A stretch of 64,000 bases of DNA from an uncultured Vicinamibacterales bacterium (GTDB taxonomy: Bacteria; Acidobacteriota; Vicinamibacteria; Vicinamibacterales; UBA8438). Made by a program: the position numbers and the translations under genes. Below are positions 20,457 to 28,045 of the stretch, in pieces. Position 1 is the first letter of the stretch. Each line of letters opens with the position of its first letter. The stretch is from the NCBI GenBank assembly GCA_958295905.1, contig OY282382.1, positions 4,198,910-4,262,909 of the forward strand, given 5' to 3'. The notes under the pieces are model-generated. The model was not told where the DNA came from. It saw only the letters and a program-made list of their open reading frames with translations, and made no database searches.

Positions 20457-21238
20457 CGTTCGAGCTGACCGGCTACGGACTTACGGAGTGTCGCAGATCT
20501 CCAAGTACCTCCCCGGCAACGTGATGCACCTCGCCAGCCGCCAGCTCCTCGGGGCATCCGCCGGAGTGCCGCACGCCGTCCTCGCCCGATCGTCCCTGCT
20601 CGAACTCGCCGGCTTGGCGTCCGCCGGCCTTCTCCTCAGCCTGCCCGCGCTGCCCCTGATCGACGGCGGCCGGTTCCGGTGGGTCACACCGGCGGCCGGC
20701 GCGGCGATCGTCCTGCTGACCCTCGGGGCGGTCCGCATGACGGCGGGAGCCCTGACCGCGCGGATCCTCGGACGGCATCTGCTGTTTCTGCTCACCGCAT
20801 CGCTGATCTTCACCGTGCTTCTCGTCCTGCTCACCCCCGTGGCCGACCGGACCCTCCCCTGGACCGCGGCCTGCGGCACCTACGCCGCGGCGTGGCTGGC
20901 CGGCTTCGTCACCCCCGGTGCTCCGGCCGGGTTGGGGGTACGCGAAGCGGTCCTGGTGCTCCTGCTGGAGAACCACGCGGCAGAGCAGCACCTGCTGCCC
21001 GCGGTCGTGCTGAGCCGGGTGGTCAGCGCGCTCGGCGATACCATCTTCTTCGGTGCCGCGGCTTGGGCCGGCTGGCGGGAACGGGTGGGACGGCCGAGTC
21101 CGTCCACCCGGCGATCGCCCCGCTTCGAGAGCGTGAAGTCGAACCGCCTTCACGAACGCAGTCCAGGATTGCCGGCAGGCTCGAGGCGGAACCGCGGGGA
21201 GCCTGGAGGCACGCGCGGCAGGTTGCGCGGCAGTAGCG
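20384..21238 (+). pseudogene. Decayed lysylphosphatidylglycerol-synthase/flippase-like membrane protein
   Basis: After the junction, one frame reads GLAEVARNPRRSPVRRLGVLGLSLLTFELTGYGLTE (a membrane helix). A second frame continues with GVSQISKYLPGNVMHLASRQLLG and several helices, including GFVTPGAPAGLGVREAV. The latter motifs are typical of UPF0104/LPG-synthase-type flippase domains. A frameshift and probably a small deletion lie near 20470-20490. The frame runs on without a convincing family C-terminus after about 21100, suggesting another lesion. The end coordinate (21238) is the first stop in an alternative frame. Confidence 0.6.
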
Positions 21239-21338
21239 CCGTGCGTTATCTTGATGGTGCGTTTCGGACGATGCATCTCGCGACGGCAAAGTTGCGCAAC
21301 CCCGAGACGGGGATCGCGCAACGCTCTGTCTCTTGTGT

Positions 21339-21414
21339 GCCGAGGTAGCTCAGTCGGTAGAGCACATGACTGAAAATCATGGTGTCGGCAGTTCGATTCT
21401 GCCCCTCGGCACCA
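21339..21414 (+). tRNA. tRNA-Phe (GAA)
   Basis: This is a complete 76-nt cloverleaf. The acceptor stem GCCGAGG pairs with CCTCGGC, the D arm is GCTC..GAGC, and the anticodon stem CATGA/TCATG holds the loop CTGAAAA with anticodon GAA. The T arm is GGCAG/CTGCC with TTCGATT. The CCA end is encoded. It lies between the decayed flippase gene and a lipoprotein gene. Confidence 0.97.
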
Positions 21415-21561
21415 TTTTCTGACTTCAAGACCACGAAAGGCTGCAGCCGAGAGTTGCCGCGGCCGAAGCCCTCCACGGCGACCCGCGAAACCGCCGACCG
21501 CTGCGAGTCCCCCGGCCCTCTCCGGCCGGCATCGGCATCCGGCCGAGAATCGAACCGAACC

Positions 21562-22065
21562 ATGACGAAGAAGAACAACAGCTTCCGCTTGGCGATCGTG
21601 CTGTGCGGCATCCTGGCGGCGGTCGCCTGCGACAGCGCGAGCCCGACGGCGCCGACGGCACCCGAACCCGAGCCCGAGCCGGTCACCCTCAACGGCAATT
21701 GGAGAGGGACGTTCACGGGCACCTTGATCGCCTCGGACGCGGTCACCGCGACCCTCACCCAGACCGACGCCGCGGTGACCGGGGAATGGTCTTCCCCGAT
21801 GCCCGCGATCCTCGTCGCCTTGGGCGCGCCCGCCAACGTCAACCTCTCCGGTCCCGTGACGGGAACGGTGACGGGCACGACGGCCGAACTCTCGTTCGGA
21901 TTCCTGGCCATCGCGGCTTTCCAGGAGTACTTCGCCGAGGGCTGCGCGCTCTCCCTGTCGGTAACGTCGTTCACGGCGACGACGATGGAGGGGACGTGGC
22001 GCACCAACGCGTCGTGTGAGGGCCGAGTCAATGACAACGGCAACCTGACGCTCACCCGCCAGTAG
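21562..22065 (+). CDS. Small secreted lipoprotein-like protein
   Basis: The 167-residue protein has a lysine-rich N-terminus, a hydrophobic signal and a lipobox-like LAAVAC (Cys about residue 23), so it is probably lipid-anchored. A short Pro/Glu linker (APEPEPEPV) precedes a beta-rich domain starting NGNWRGTFTGTL and ending in NGNLTLTRQ. That domain is reminiscent of small beta-barrel lipoproteins. The start is the ATG at 21562. It follows tRNA-Phe on the same strand. I do not recognise a specific function. Confidence 0.75.
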   Translation: MTKKNNSFRLAIVLCGILAAVACDSASPTAPTAPEPEPEPVTLNGNWRGTFTGTLIASDAVTATLTQTDAAVTGEWSSPMPAILVALGAPANVNLSGPVTGTVTGTTAELSFGFLAIAAFQEYFAEGCALSLSVTSFTATTMEGTWRTNASCEGRVNDNGNLTLTRQ

Positions 22066-22080
22066 CCGGTCAGCCGCCCG

Positions 22081-22266
22081 CTACGGCAGCGCCAGCTCGG
22101 CGCAGAAAGCGGCGAACGGCAGGACCCGGGTGGCGGAGTCCGCGCTGCCGAAGTCCCCGGCGCCGAGATGAACCTACCTGCCGCGGACCTCCGACGAAAC
22201 CATCGTATCGGCAAGATCCGCGGTCACGGCATGGTTGATGTACCGGAGCTTGTGCGGCCTTTCCAT
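22081..22266 (-). pseudogene. Internally deleted remnant of a DUF4143-type AAA ATPase
   Basis: From an ATG at 22266 the minus strand encodes MERPHKLRYINHAVTADLAD plus TMV. This resembles the N-terminus that precedes the P-loop in DUF4143-type ATPases (typically RY..DL.EKMVFLGGPRQVGKTTL). The P-loop is missing. After an in-frame TAG (22174-22176) the frame continues with VHLGAGDFGSADSATRVLPF and AAFCAELALP up to TAG at 22081-22083, matching the usual C-terminal strand/helix. I infer that nearly the whole gene was deleted and only its two ends remain. A perfect palindrome overlaps the start codon. Confidence 0.55.
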
Positions 22267-22298
22267 GAGTAATTTCAGGTATACCTGAAATTACTCAT
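22265..22298. promoter_or_regulatory. Perfect 34-bp palindrome at the ATPase remnant start
   Basis: The sequence reads ATGAGTAATTTCAGGTA to its centre at 22281/22282 and then its exact reverse complement. It is far more AT-rich than its surroundings and includes the start codon of the ATPase remnant. It could be an operator for a dimeric repressor, or a repeat end. It is not followed by a U-tract in either direction that would make it a clear terminator. Confidence 0.6.
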
Positions 22299-22858
22299 GA
22301 CTCTTTTCTGATCAACCCAAAAACACTCGCGCGTGTGCCCGCGTCCGGCCCCACGTCAGGAACGTCGTCTCGAGGCCGTCCGTCTCGGCGATCACCCAGA
22401 CCCCGGCCTCGGGGCCGGCCGCGCTCGTCACGACCCCCGCGATGTCGTCACCCGCGGCCCGCGGCGCAGGACCGACCCGAGCAGCAGCGCCGCCATCGCC
22501 GACAGACCCACGCCCGAAAGACATGCCGTACGGCCTCTGGCGCTCATGTCGTCTCTCCCCCCGTCCGGCCGAATCCCTGCAGGAGCCCGCGCACCGTCCG
22601 ATCACGGCCGCACTGTCCTTACGCTGGAGAAGCGTTCCCCGCGATCGGTGGCAGGAGCCCGCGCACCGTCCGATCACAGCCGCGCGACCCTGCGGTCCAC
22701 CGCGCCACGCGACTCCGGCGCCGTCGCCCCCCGGCTCCGTAGGTCGACGCTCCGTCACATTCGATCAGGGCCGGGCGTTGGGGCGGGCGGGTCACGGGAC
22801 GCGGGTGGTGGTGGTCGGGGACCGCGAGAGCGCCGATGCACACCGGTGATGGGGTAAG
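22299..22858. repeat. Gene-free stretch with a 33-bp direct repeat
   Basis: No gene is supported. GCAGGAGCCCGCGCACCGTC plus the next 13 bases occurs at 22579-22611 and again at 22651-22683 with one mismatch, 72 bases apart. The stretch leads into the radical SAM operon, but I cannot identify a convincing promoter or riboswitch. Confidence 0.6.
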
Positions 22859-24025
22859 GTGTTACCGAGCGAACATTCGCGTGGAGGCCCCCGGACCGGC
22901 ATCGGGCCGACGCCGGGAACCGCCGGGGACGACATCGCCGTGGAGAGCATCTACTACGTCCTGTGCTGGGCCTGCCACCGCCAGTGCCGGCACTGCTACG
23001 AGGTGCGGTTCCGCCCGTATGCGCCGGCCGACCTGCGCCGCGTCGTCGACGAGGCGGGGGCGGCGTTCCCGCGGGTGATCGCGCATCTCCCGGAGGACTT
23101 CTCGTACCTCGACCTGTCGGCGCCGTCCGAGGGCGCGCCGGGGGGCTACGAACGCCGGTCCGGCCGGATCATCCTCGCCGGCGGCGAGGTGCTGGTGGAT
23201 CCGGTGCGCGAGGAGGTGCTCTACCCGGCCCTCGACCTGCTCCGCGGCCGCTACGCAGGCCAGGGCGTTCGGGTCATCGTACAGACCACCGGCGATCTCG
23301 TGACGCCCGGCATCGTCGACGATCTGCTCGCCCGCGGGGTCTGGATGATCTCTTGCGCGGGCATGGACGACTTCCACGTGGGGATGGAGGGCGAGAAACG
23401 CATCCCGGTAGAGGAGCGGCTGCGGGCGATCTTCGAAGCGGCGGGGATGCGGGACAGCGCCCGCACCGCCGGCGCCCGGGATTGGTCGCGGCAGGACGAC
23501 GCCGGCCCCTGCTATTCCTTCTTCGGCGCGACCGACGACGCCTGGATCGGCAAAATCTGGCCGCGCGGACGGGCCTGGGAGCATTCGCTGTCGACCGCCG
23601 CCATCGAGGACAACTTCTGCAACGCGTGGTCCGGCGGGCTGAACTTTCTGCGCCGCGGCGTCGCCGGCTCGGAAGTGTCGATCGACCCGAACGGCGACGT
23701 GTTTCCGTGCTGCCTGAAGACCGCGATCCCACTGGGCAACCTGCAGGAGGAGCGGCTCGACGACATTCTCGACAGCCTCGCCGGCCATTCCGTGTTCGAG
23801 GCGATCGCGATGGGCCATCCCGAACGCATGGGGCTCGCCCACGGCTGGAGCGTCGCCCGGTTTCTGGACGCCTCGCGGACCACGACGCCGGCCGGCGCCG
23901 ACTACCGCAATCTGTGCATCGGCTGCGACCGCTTCCACGAGCAGGTCCTCGGCCCGGTCATCGAAGCCCTCCGGGCGGGCCGCCTCGCCGCGCGGCGCGG
24001 CGCGGACGGCGTTGCGCCGGCATGA
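22859..24025 (+). CDS. Radical SAM protein with SPASM-like C-terminus
   Basis: The 388-residue enzyme (GTG start at 22859; an alternative GTG at 22940 is also possible) has the 4Fe-4S motif CxxxCxxC at residues 39-46 (ACHRQCRHCYE), with an extra Cys36. The C-terminal part has cysteines in DPNGDVFPCCLK near 283 and LCIGCDRF near 358, a SPASM-like set binding further iron-sulfur clusters. The GGE segment (LAGGEVL) helps bind SAM. It overlaps the ynjB-like gene by four bases (ATGA). SPASM enzymes usually modify peptides or carry out anaerobic-type maturation. No precursor peptide gene is evident upstream. Confidence 0.85.
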   Translation: MLPSEHSRGGPRTGIGPTPGTAGDDIAVESIYYVLCWACHRQCRHCYEVRFRPYAPADLRRVVDEAGAAFPRVIAHLPEDFSYLDLSAPSEGAPGGYERRSGRIILAGGEVLVDPVREEVLYPALDLLRGRYAGQGVRVIVQTTGDLVTPGIVDDLLARGVWMISCAGMDDFHVGMEGEKRIPVEERLRAIFEAAGMRDSARTAGARDWSRQDDAGPCYSFFGATDDAWIGKIWPRGRAWEHSLSTAAIEDNFCNAWSGGLNFLRRGVAGSEVSIDPNGDVFPCCLKTAIPLGNLQEERLDDILDSLAGHSVFEAIAMGHPERMGLAHGWSVARFLDASRTTTPAGADYRNLCIGCDRFHEQVLGPVIEALRAGRLAARRGADGVAPA

Positions 24026-25248
24026 TCGAAATGGCCGTCACGACCCGATCGGCCGCCCTCGCCGCCGCCGCGGCGCTGCTGCTCGCCGCGCCCGTCCGCG
24101 CCAACCCCGATCCCGCCGACTGGCCGGCGGTGCTCGCCGAGGCGCGGGGCCAGACCGTGTACTGGCACGCGTGGGCGGGGTCGGCGCGCATCAACGACTA
24201 CATCGCCTGGGCCGCGCGCCAGGTACGGGCCCGCCACGGCGTCCGGGTCGAGCACGTGAAGCTCTCGGACGCGGCCGAGGCGGTCAGCCGCATCGTGGCC
24301 GAGCGGGCCGCCGGCCGCCACGCCGGGGGCGCCGTCGACCTCGTCTGGCTCAACGGCGAGAACTTCGCCGCGCTGAAGGACCAGGGGCTGCTGTTCGGTC
24401 CCTGGGCGGAAGCGATACCGAACTGGCGCTACGTCGACACCGGCAACCCCGCGGTGACCACCGACTTCACGGTGCCGACGGACGGGCTGGAGGCGCCGTG
24501 GGGCCTCGCCCAGCTCGTGCTCTACCGCGACGCGGCGCGGGTGCCGGAGGCTCCGGGCAGCATGCAGGAGCTGCTCGCGTGGGCGAGGGCCCACCCTGGA
24601 CGGTTCACCTTCCCCCAGCCCCCGGACCATCTCGGCACGACGTGGCTCAAGCAGGCGCTCTACGAGCTGACCCCGGACCCGGCGGCGCTGCTGCGGCCGG
24701 CCGCGCAGGCCGACTACGACGCGGCGACGGCGCCGGTCTGGGCGTTCCTGGCCGCCCTCACCCCGCATCTCTGGCGGTCGGGGGCCGCCTATCCGCAGAC
24801 CGGTCCCCGCCAGATCCATCTGATGGCGGACGGCGAGATCGACCTCGCGATCAGCTTCAACCCGGGCGAGGCGTCCGCCGCCATCGACAACTTCGAGCTT
24901 CCGGACACGGTGCGAACGTCCGTCCTCGACGGCGGCACCATCGGCAACGCCAGCTTCCTGGCCATCCCCTACAACGCCGCGGCGAAGGCGGGCGCCCTGG
25001 TGCTGGCCGACTTCCTGATGTCGCCCGCGGCGCAGGCGCGCAAGCAGGACCCGGCGGTGTGGGGCAACCCCACGGTCCTCGCCGTCGACCGGCTTCCAGC
25101 CGAGGACCGGGCGCGCTTCGAGGCCCTCGAGCCGGGCATCGCCACACCGGGGCCGGCCGAGCTCGGCGACCCGCTGCCCGAGCCGCATCCGAGCTGGATG
25201 GTCCGGTTGGAGGAGGACTGGATCAGGCGGTTCGGCGTGTCCCGGTGA
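24022..25248 (+). CDS. YnjB-type ABC transporter substrate-binding protein
   Basis: The 408-residue periplasmic protein has a signal peptide (residues about 1-30, ending VRANP). It matches the YnjB family: GQTVYWHAWAGSARINDYIAW near the N-terminus, VDLVWLNGENFAALK, the PWGLAQLVLY strand and AAYPQTGPRQIHLMADGEID. The E. coli YnjBCD ligand is not securely known; the family resembles thiamine/iron-type solute binding proteins. The ATG at 24022 overlaps the radical SAM stop, and its stop overlaps the permease GTG, so all four genes should be co-translated. Confidence 0.88.
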   Translation: MIEMAVTTRSAALAAAAALLLAAPVRANPDPADWPAVLAEARGQTVYWHAWAGSARINDYIAWAARQVRARHGVRVEHVKLSDAAEAVSRIVAERAAGRHAGGAVDLVWLNGENFAALKDQGLLFGPWAEAIPNWRYVDTGNPAVTTDFTVPTDGLEAPWGLAQLVLYRDAARVPEAPGSMQELLAWARAHPGRFTFPQPPDHLGTTWLKQALYELTPDPAALLRPAAQADYDAATAPVWAFLAALTPHLWRSGAAYPQTGPRQIHLMADGEIDLAISFNPGEASAAIDNFELPDTVRTSVLDGGTIGNASFLAIPYNAAAKAGALVLADFLMSPAAQARKQDPAVWGNPTVLAVDRLPAEDRARFEALEPGIATPGPAELGDPLPEPHPSWMVRLEEDWIRRFGVSR

Positions 25249-26987
25249 GCGACGACACGGTCCGGACCCGGGCGGCCCCGACCGCCCGCGGCCGCCCGCG
25301 GCCGGGGGCTCTCGCCTGGGCGCCCGCCCTCACCCTCGGCCTGATGCTCGGCCCGGTGGCGGCGGGGCTGGCGGGCACGGTGGCGCCCGCCCTCGGCTGG
25401 CTGCCGGCGCTGGGCGGCGACCATCTCGGTACGGACGCTTTCGAGGCGCTGCGGGCGTGGCCGGGATTCCCGCGCGCGGCCGCCCTCAGCCTCTTCACCG
25501 GCCTCGGCGCGACCCTCACGTCGCTCGCCGCCGTCACCCTGATCTGCGCCGGCTGGCAGGGTACCCGGGTCTTTCACGCGATCGAGCGGGGGCTGTCGCC
25601 GCTGCTGTCGGTACCGCACGCCGCCGCCGCCTTCGGGCTCGCGTTCCTGATCGCCCCGTCGGGCTGGCTCGCGCGCGCCGCCTCCCCCTGGGCCACGGGG
25701 TGGGAGCGCCCCCCCGATCTGCTGATTCTGCAGGACCCCAACGGCCTCGCCCTGATCGCGGGGCTGGTCGTCAAGGAGATCCCGTTCCTCCTGCTGATGA
25801 CGCTCGCCGCGCTCGGCCAGGTGCCGTCGGCCCGCAGCCGCACGGTGGCCCGCGCCCTGGGGTACGGGCCGGTGGCGGCGTGGGTCAAGACGGTGTTCCC
25901 TCGGGTTTACCCCCAGATCCGGCTCCCGATCTATGCGGTGCTCGCGTACTCGATGTCGGCGGTGGACACCGCCATCATCCTCGGCCCGAACACCCCGCCG
26001 ACCCTGGCCGTGCAGGTGGTTCGGTGGATGAACGACCCGGACCTCCAGCTTCGGTTCCAGGCGGCGGCCGGCGCGGTGACGCAATTGGCGCTGCTGGCAG
26101 GGGCGCTCGGGCTGTGGCGGGCCGGCGAGCGGCTCGCCGCGGGCCTCGGCCGGCGCTGGATAGAGCGGGGCGGGCGGGGGCGCAGCGCGGCGGCGACCCG
26201 CGTCCTTGGCGGGGGCGCCGCCGCCGCCACCGCCGGCGCCCTCGGCGCGGGGATCGCGGGGCTCGCGGTCTGGTCGGTCGCCGGCGTGTGGCGTTTTCCC
26301 CAGGCAACCCCCGATGCCCTGACCTGGCGGAGCTGGGAGCGCTACGGGCCGCGGCTCGCCGACCCCGGCGCCGAAACCTTCATTCTCGCCGGGGCGGCCA
26401 CCGGCCTCGCCCTCGCCCTCGCGCTGGCGTGTCTGGAAGCCGAGCAGCGGTACGGGGTCCGATCCGCCGGCCGCGCCCTCTGGCTCGTGTATCTTCCGCT
26501 GCTCGTGCCGCAGGTCGCGTTCCTCGCGGGCCTGCAGATGCTGGCCCTGGCCGCCGGCCTCGACCCGAACCGGGGCGCCGTGATCCTGACCCACCTCGTC
26601 TTCGTGCTGCCTTACGTGTTCTTGTCTCTGGCCGACCCGTTCCGCGCCTGGGATCGGCGCTATGCGGCGGTCGCCGCGGCCCTCGGAGCGGGACCGGACC
26701 GCGTATTCTGGACGGTGCGCCTGCCGATGCTGGTACGCCCGGTGCTGACCGCGGCCGCATTGGGCTTCGCGGTCTCCGTCGGGCTGTATCTGCCGACGCT
26801 GCTGGTCGGGGCCGGCCGCGTCCAAACCCTGACCACCGAGGCGGTGGCCCTGGCGTCGGGCGGCGACCGGCGGGTCATCGGCGTCTATGCCCTGGCCCAG
26901 ACCGCCGCCGTCCTGCTCCCCTTCGCGCTGGCCGGCGCCGTGCCGCGGGTGCTCTGGCGCCGGCGGCGGGGGCTGCGCGATGACTGA
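25245..26987 (+). CDS. YnjC-type ABC transporter permease, fused double unit
   Basis: This 580-residue polytopic protein has about twelve membrane helices in two related halves (about 20-290 and 320-575), as in YnjC. Each half has an EAA-like cytoplasmic loop (ARALGYGPVAAWVKTVFPRVY in the first, AAALGAGPDRVFWTVRLPM in the second) that contacts the ATPase. The GTG at 25245 overlaps the substrate-binding protein's stop (GTGA). Its 3' end overlaps the ATPase gene by eight bases. Length and layout match the family. Confidence 0.88.
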   Translation: MSDDTVRTRAAPTARGRPRPGALAWAPALTLGLMLGPVAAGLAGTVAPALGWLPALGGDHLGTDAFEALRAWPGFPRAAALSLFTGLGATLTSLAAVTLICAGWQGTRVFHAIERGLSPLLSVPHAAAAFGLAFLIAPSGWLARAASPWATGWERPPDLLILQDPNGLALIAGLVVKEIPFLLLMTLAALGQVPSARSRTVARALGYGPVAAWVKTVFPRVYPQIRLPIYAVLAYSMSAVDTAIILGPNTPPTLAVQVVRWMNDPDLQLRFQAAAGAVTQLALLAGALGLWRAGERLAAGLGRRWIERGGRGRSAAATRVLGGGAAAATAGALGAGIAGLAVWSVAGVWRFPQATPDALTWRSWERYGPRLADPGAETFILAGAATGLALALALACLEAEQRYGVRSAGRALWLVYLPLLVPQVAFLAGLQMLALAAGLDPNRGAVILTHLVFVLPYVFLSLADPFRAWDRRYAAVAAALGAGPDRVFWTVRLPMLVRPVLTAAALGFAVSVGLYLPTLLVGAGRVQTLTTEAVALASGGDRRVIGVYALAQTAAVLLPFALAGAVPRVLWRRRRGLRDD

Positions 26988-27675
26988 CGCCGCGGGACTC
27001 CGCTTCGACCGCCTGTCGATCACCCTGGGGCGCAACCGCCTCGTCACCCTCGACGGCCACGTCGCGCCGGGCGACGTGCTCACGGTCATGGGGCCGTCGG
27101 GGTCCGGCAAGTCCACCCTCCTGTCGGTCATCTCCGGCACCGCGGCGGCGGTGTTCCAGGTCCGGGGCGGGATTCATCTCGACGGGCGCGACATCACCGG
27201 TCTCGCGCCGGAGGCGCGGCGGGTCGGCATCCTGTTCCAGGACGAGCTGCTGTTCCCGCATCTCTCGGTGGGCGGCAACCTCGCCTTCGGCCTCCCCCCC
27301 TCGGTGGCCGGCCGGCGCGAACGCCGGCGCCGCGTGGAGGCGGCCCTCGCCGAGGTGAACCTCGCGGGGTTCGCGAACCGCGACCCGGCCACGCTCTCCG
27401 GCGGACAGCAGGTGCGGGTCGCTTTGATGCGAATGCTGCTCTCGGAGCCGCGGGCGCTGCTCCTCGACGAGCCGTTCCCGCGGCTCGATGCGGGCTTGCG
27501 GGATCGCATCCGGCAGGCCGTCCTCGACCGCGCCCGGACGCGGCGGCTCCCGGTGGTGCTGGTGACCCACGACGCGGCCGACGCGCGGGCCGCCGGAGGC
27601 CGCATCCACCATCTGGATCCGCACGAGGCCGGCACCGACTTGCGGCCATCGCCCCGAACCGGCGATCCGGCCTGA
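26980..27675 (+). CDS. YnjD-type ABC transporter ATP-binding protein
   Basis: The 231-residue ATPase has Walker A GPSGSGKST near residues 33-41, a Q-loop in ILFQDELLFPHL, the signature LSGGQQVR and Walker B ALLLDEPFPRLD, plus an H-loop in VLVTHDAAD. These are the normal active residues. The last roughly 25 residues are unstructured. It closes the radical SAM-ynjBCD-like operon; the ATG at 26980 lies inside the permease gene. Confidence 0.92.
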   Translation: MTDAAGLRFDRLSITLGRNRLVTLDGHVAPGDVLTVMGPSGSGKSTLLSVISGTAAAVFQVRGGIHLDGRDITGLAPEARRVGILFQDELLFPHLSVGGNLAFGLPPSVAGRRERRRRVEAALAEVNLAGFANRDPATLSGGQQVRVALMRMLLSEPRALLLDEPFPRLDAGLRDRIRQAVLDRARTRRLPVVLVTHDAADARAAGGRIHHLDPHEAGTDLRPSPRTGDPA

Positions 27676-28045
27676 AGAAGCCCGGCGCCCCCCGGGTGGA
27701 ACTGCGAAGCCGGTGCGCCGCCACTGTCGCCCAAGGCGGCCCCGCCGCCCTGCCGGCACGGAACTCCAACCCATTGAAGTCGCGGGACGAGGGCTCCCCG
27801 GCGAAGAGGGGCAGCCTCAGCGACTCGCGGCGGCCTCGCCCGGCAATCGCCGCCTGCGGCTCCGATTGCCGCCCAACCCTCCAGGAGCGGGCGCCGTTCT
27901 ACGCCGGCCCGCAAAGCGTCTTGCGGCTCCGCAACCCACCCTCCGGGACCGGCGCCGCCTTGCCGAGTCAGCGCCCTGCTCGGGACGCCGAGGACGCCCT
28001 GCCGCAACCCACCCTCCGGGAGCGGCGCCGCCTTGCCGAGTCAGC
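27676..28045. repeat. Repeat-filled gap reaching into the amidase 3' end
   Basis: No gene is supported. 27838-27903 is a copy of the unit at 5595 and 8294 (CTGCGGCTCCGATTGCCGCC, CTCCAGGAGCGGGCGCCGTT). A 44-base unit starting CCGCAACCCACCCTCCGGGA occurs at 27929-27972 and 28002-28045 with one mismatch. The second copy contains the stop codon of the amidase gene (28041-28043). A family A-like core, CTGCGGCGCAGACTCCCG, lies just inside the amidase frame at about 28070. Confidence 0.65.

Noticed and set aside
22840-22939. Riboswitch upstream of the radical SAM operon
   Set aside because: I could not find the conserved core of a thiamine, cobalamin or other known aptamer.
27929-28045. CRISPR array
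   Set aside because: Only two units, no regular spacers, no cas genes; the unit overlaps a coding end.
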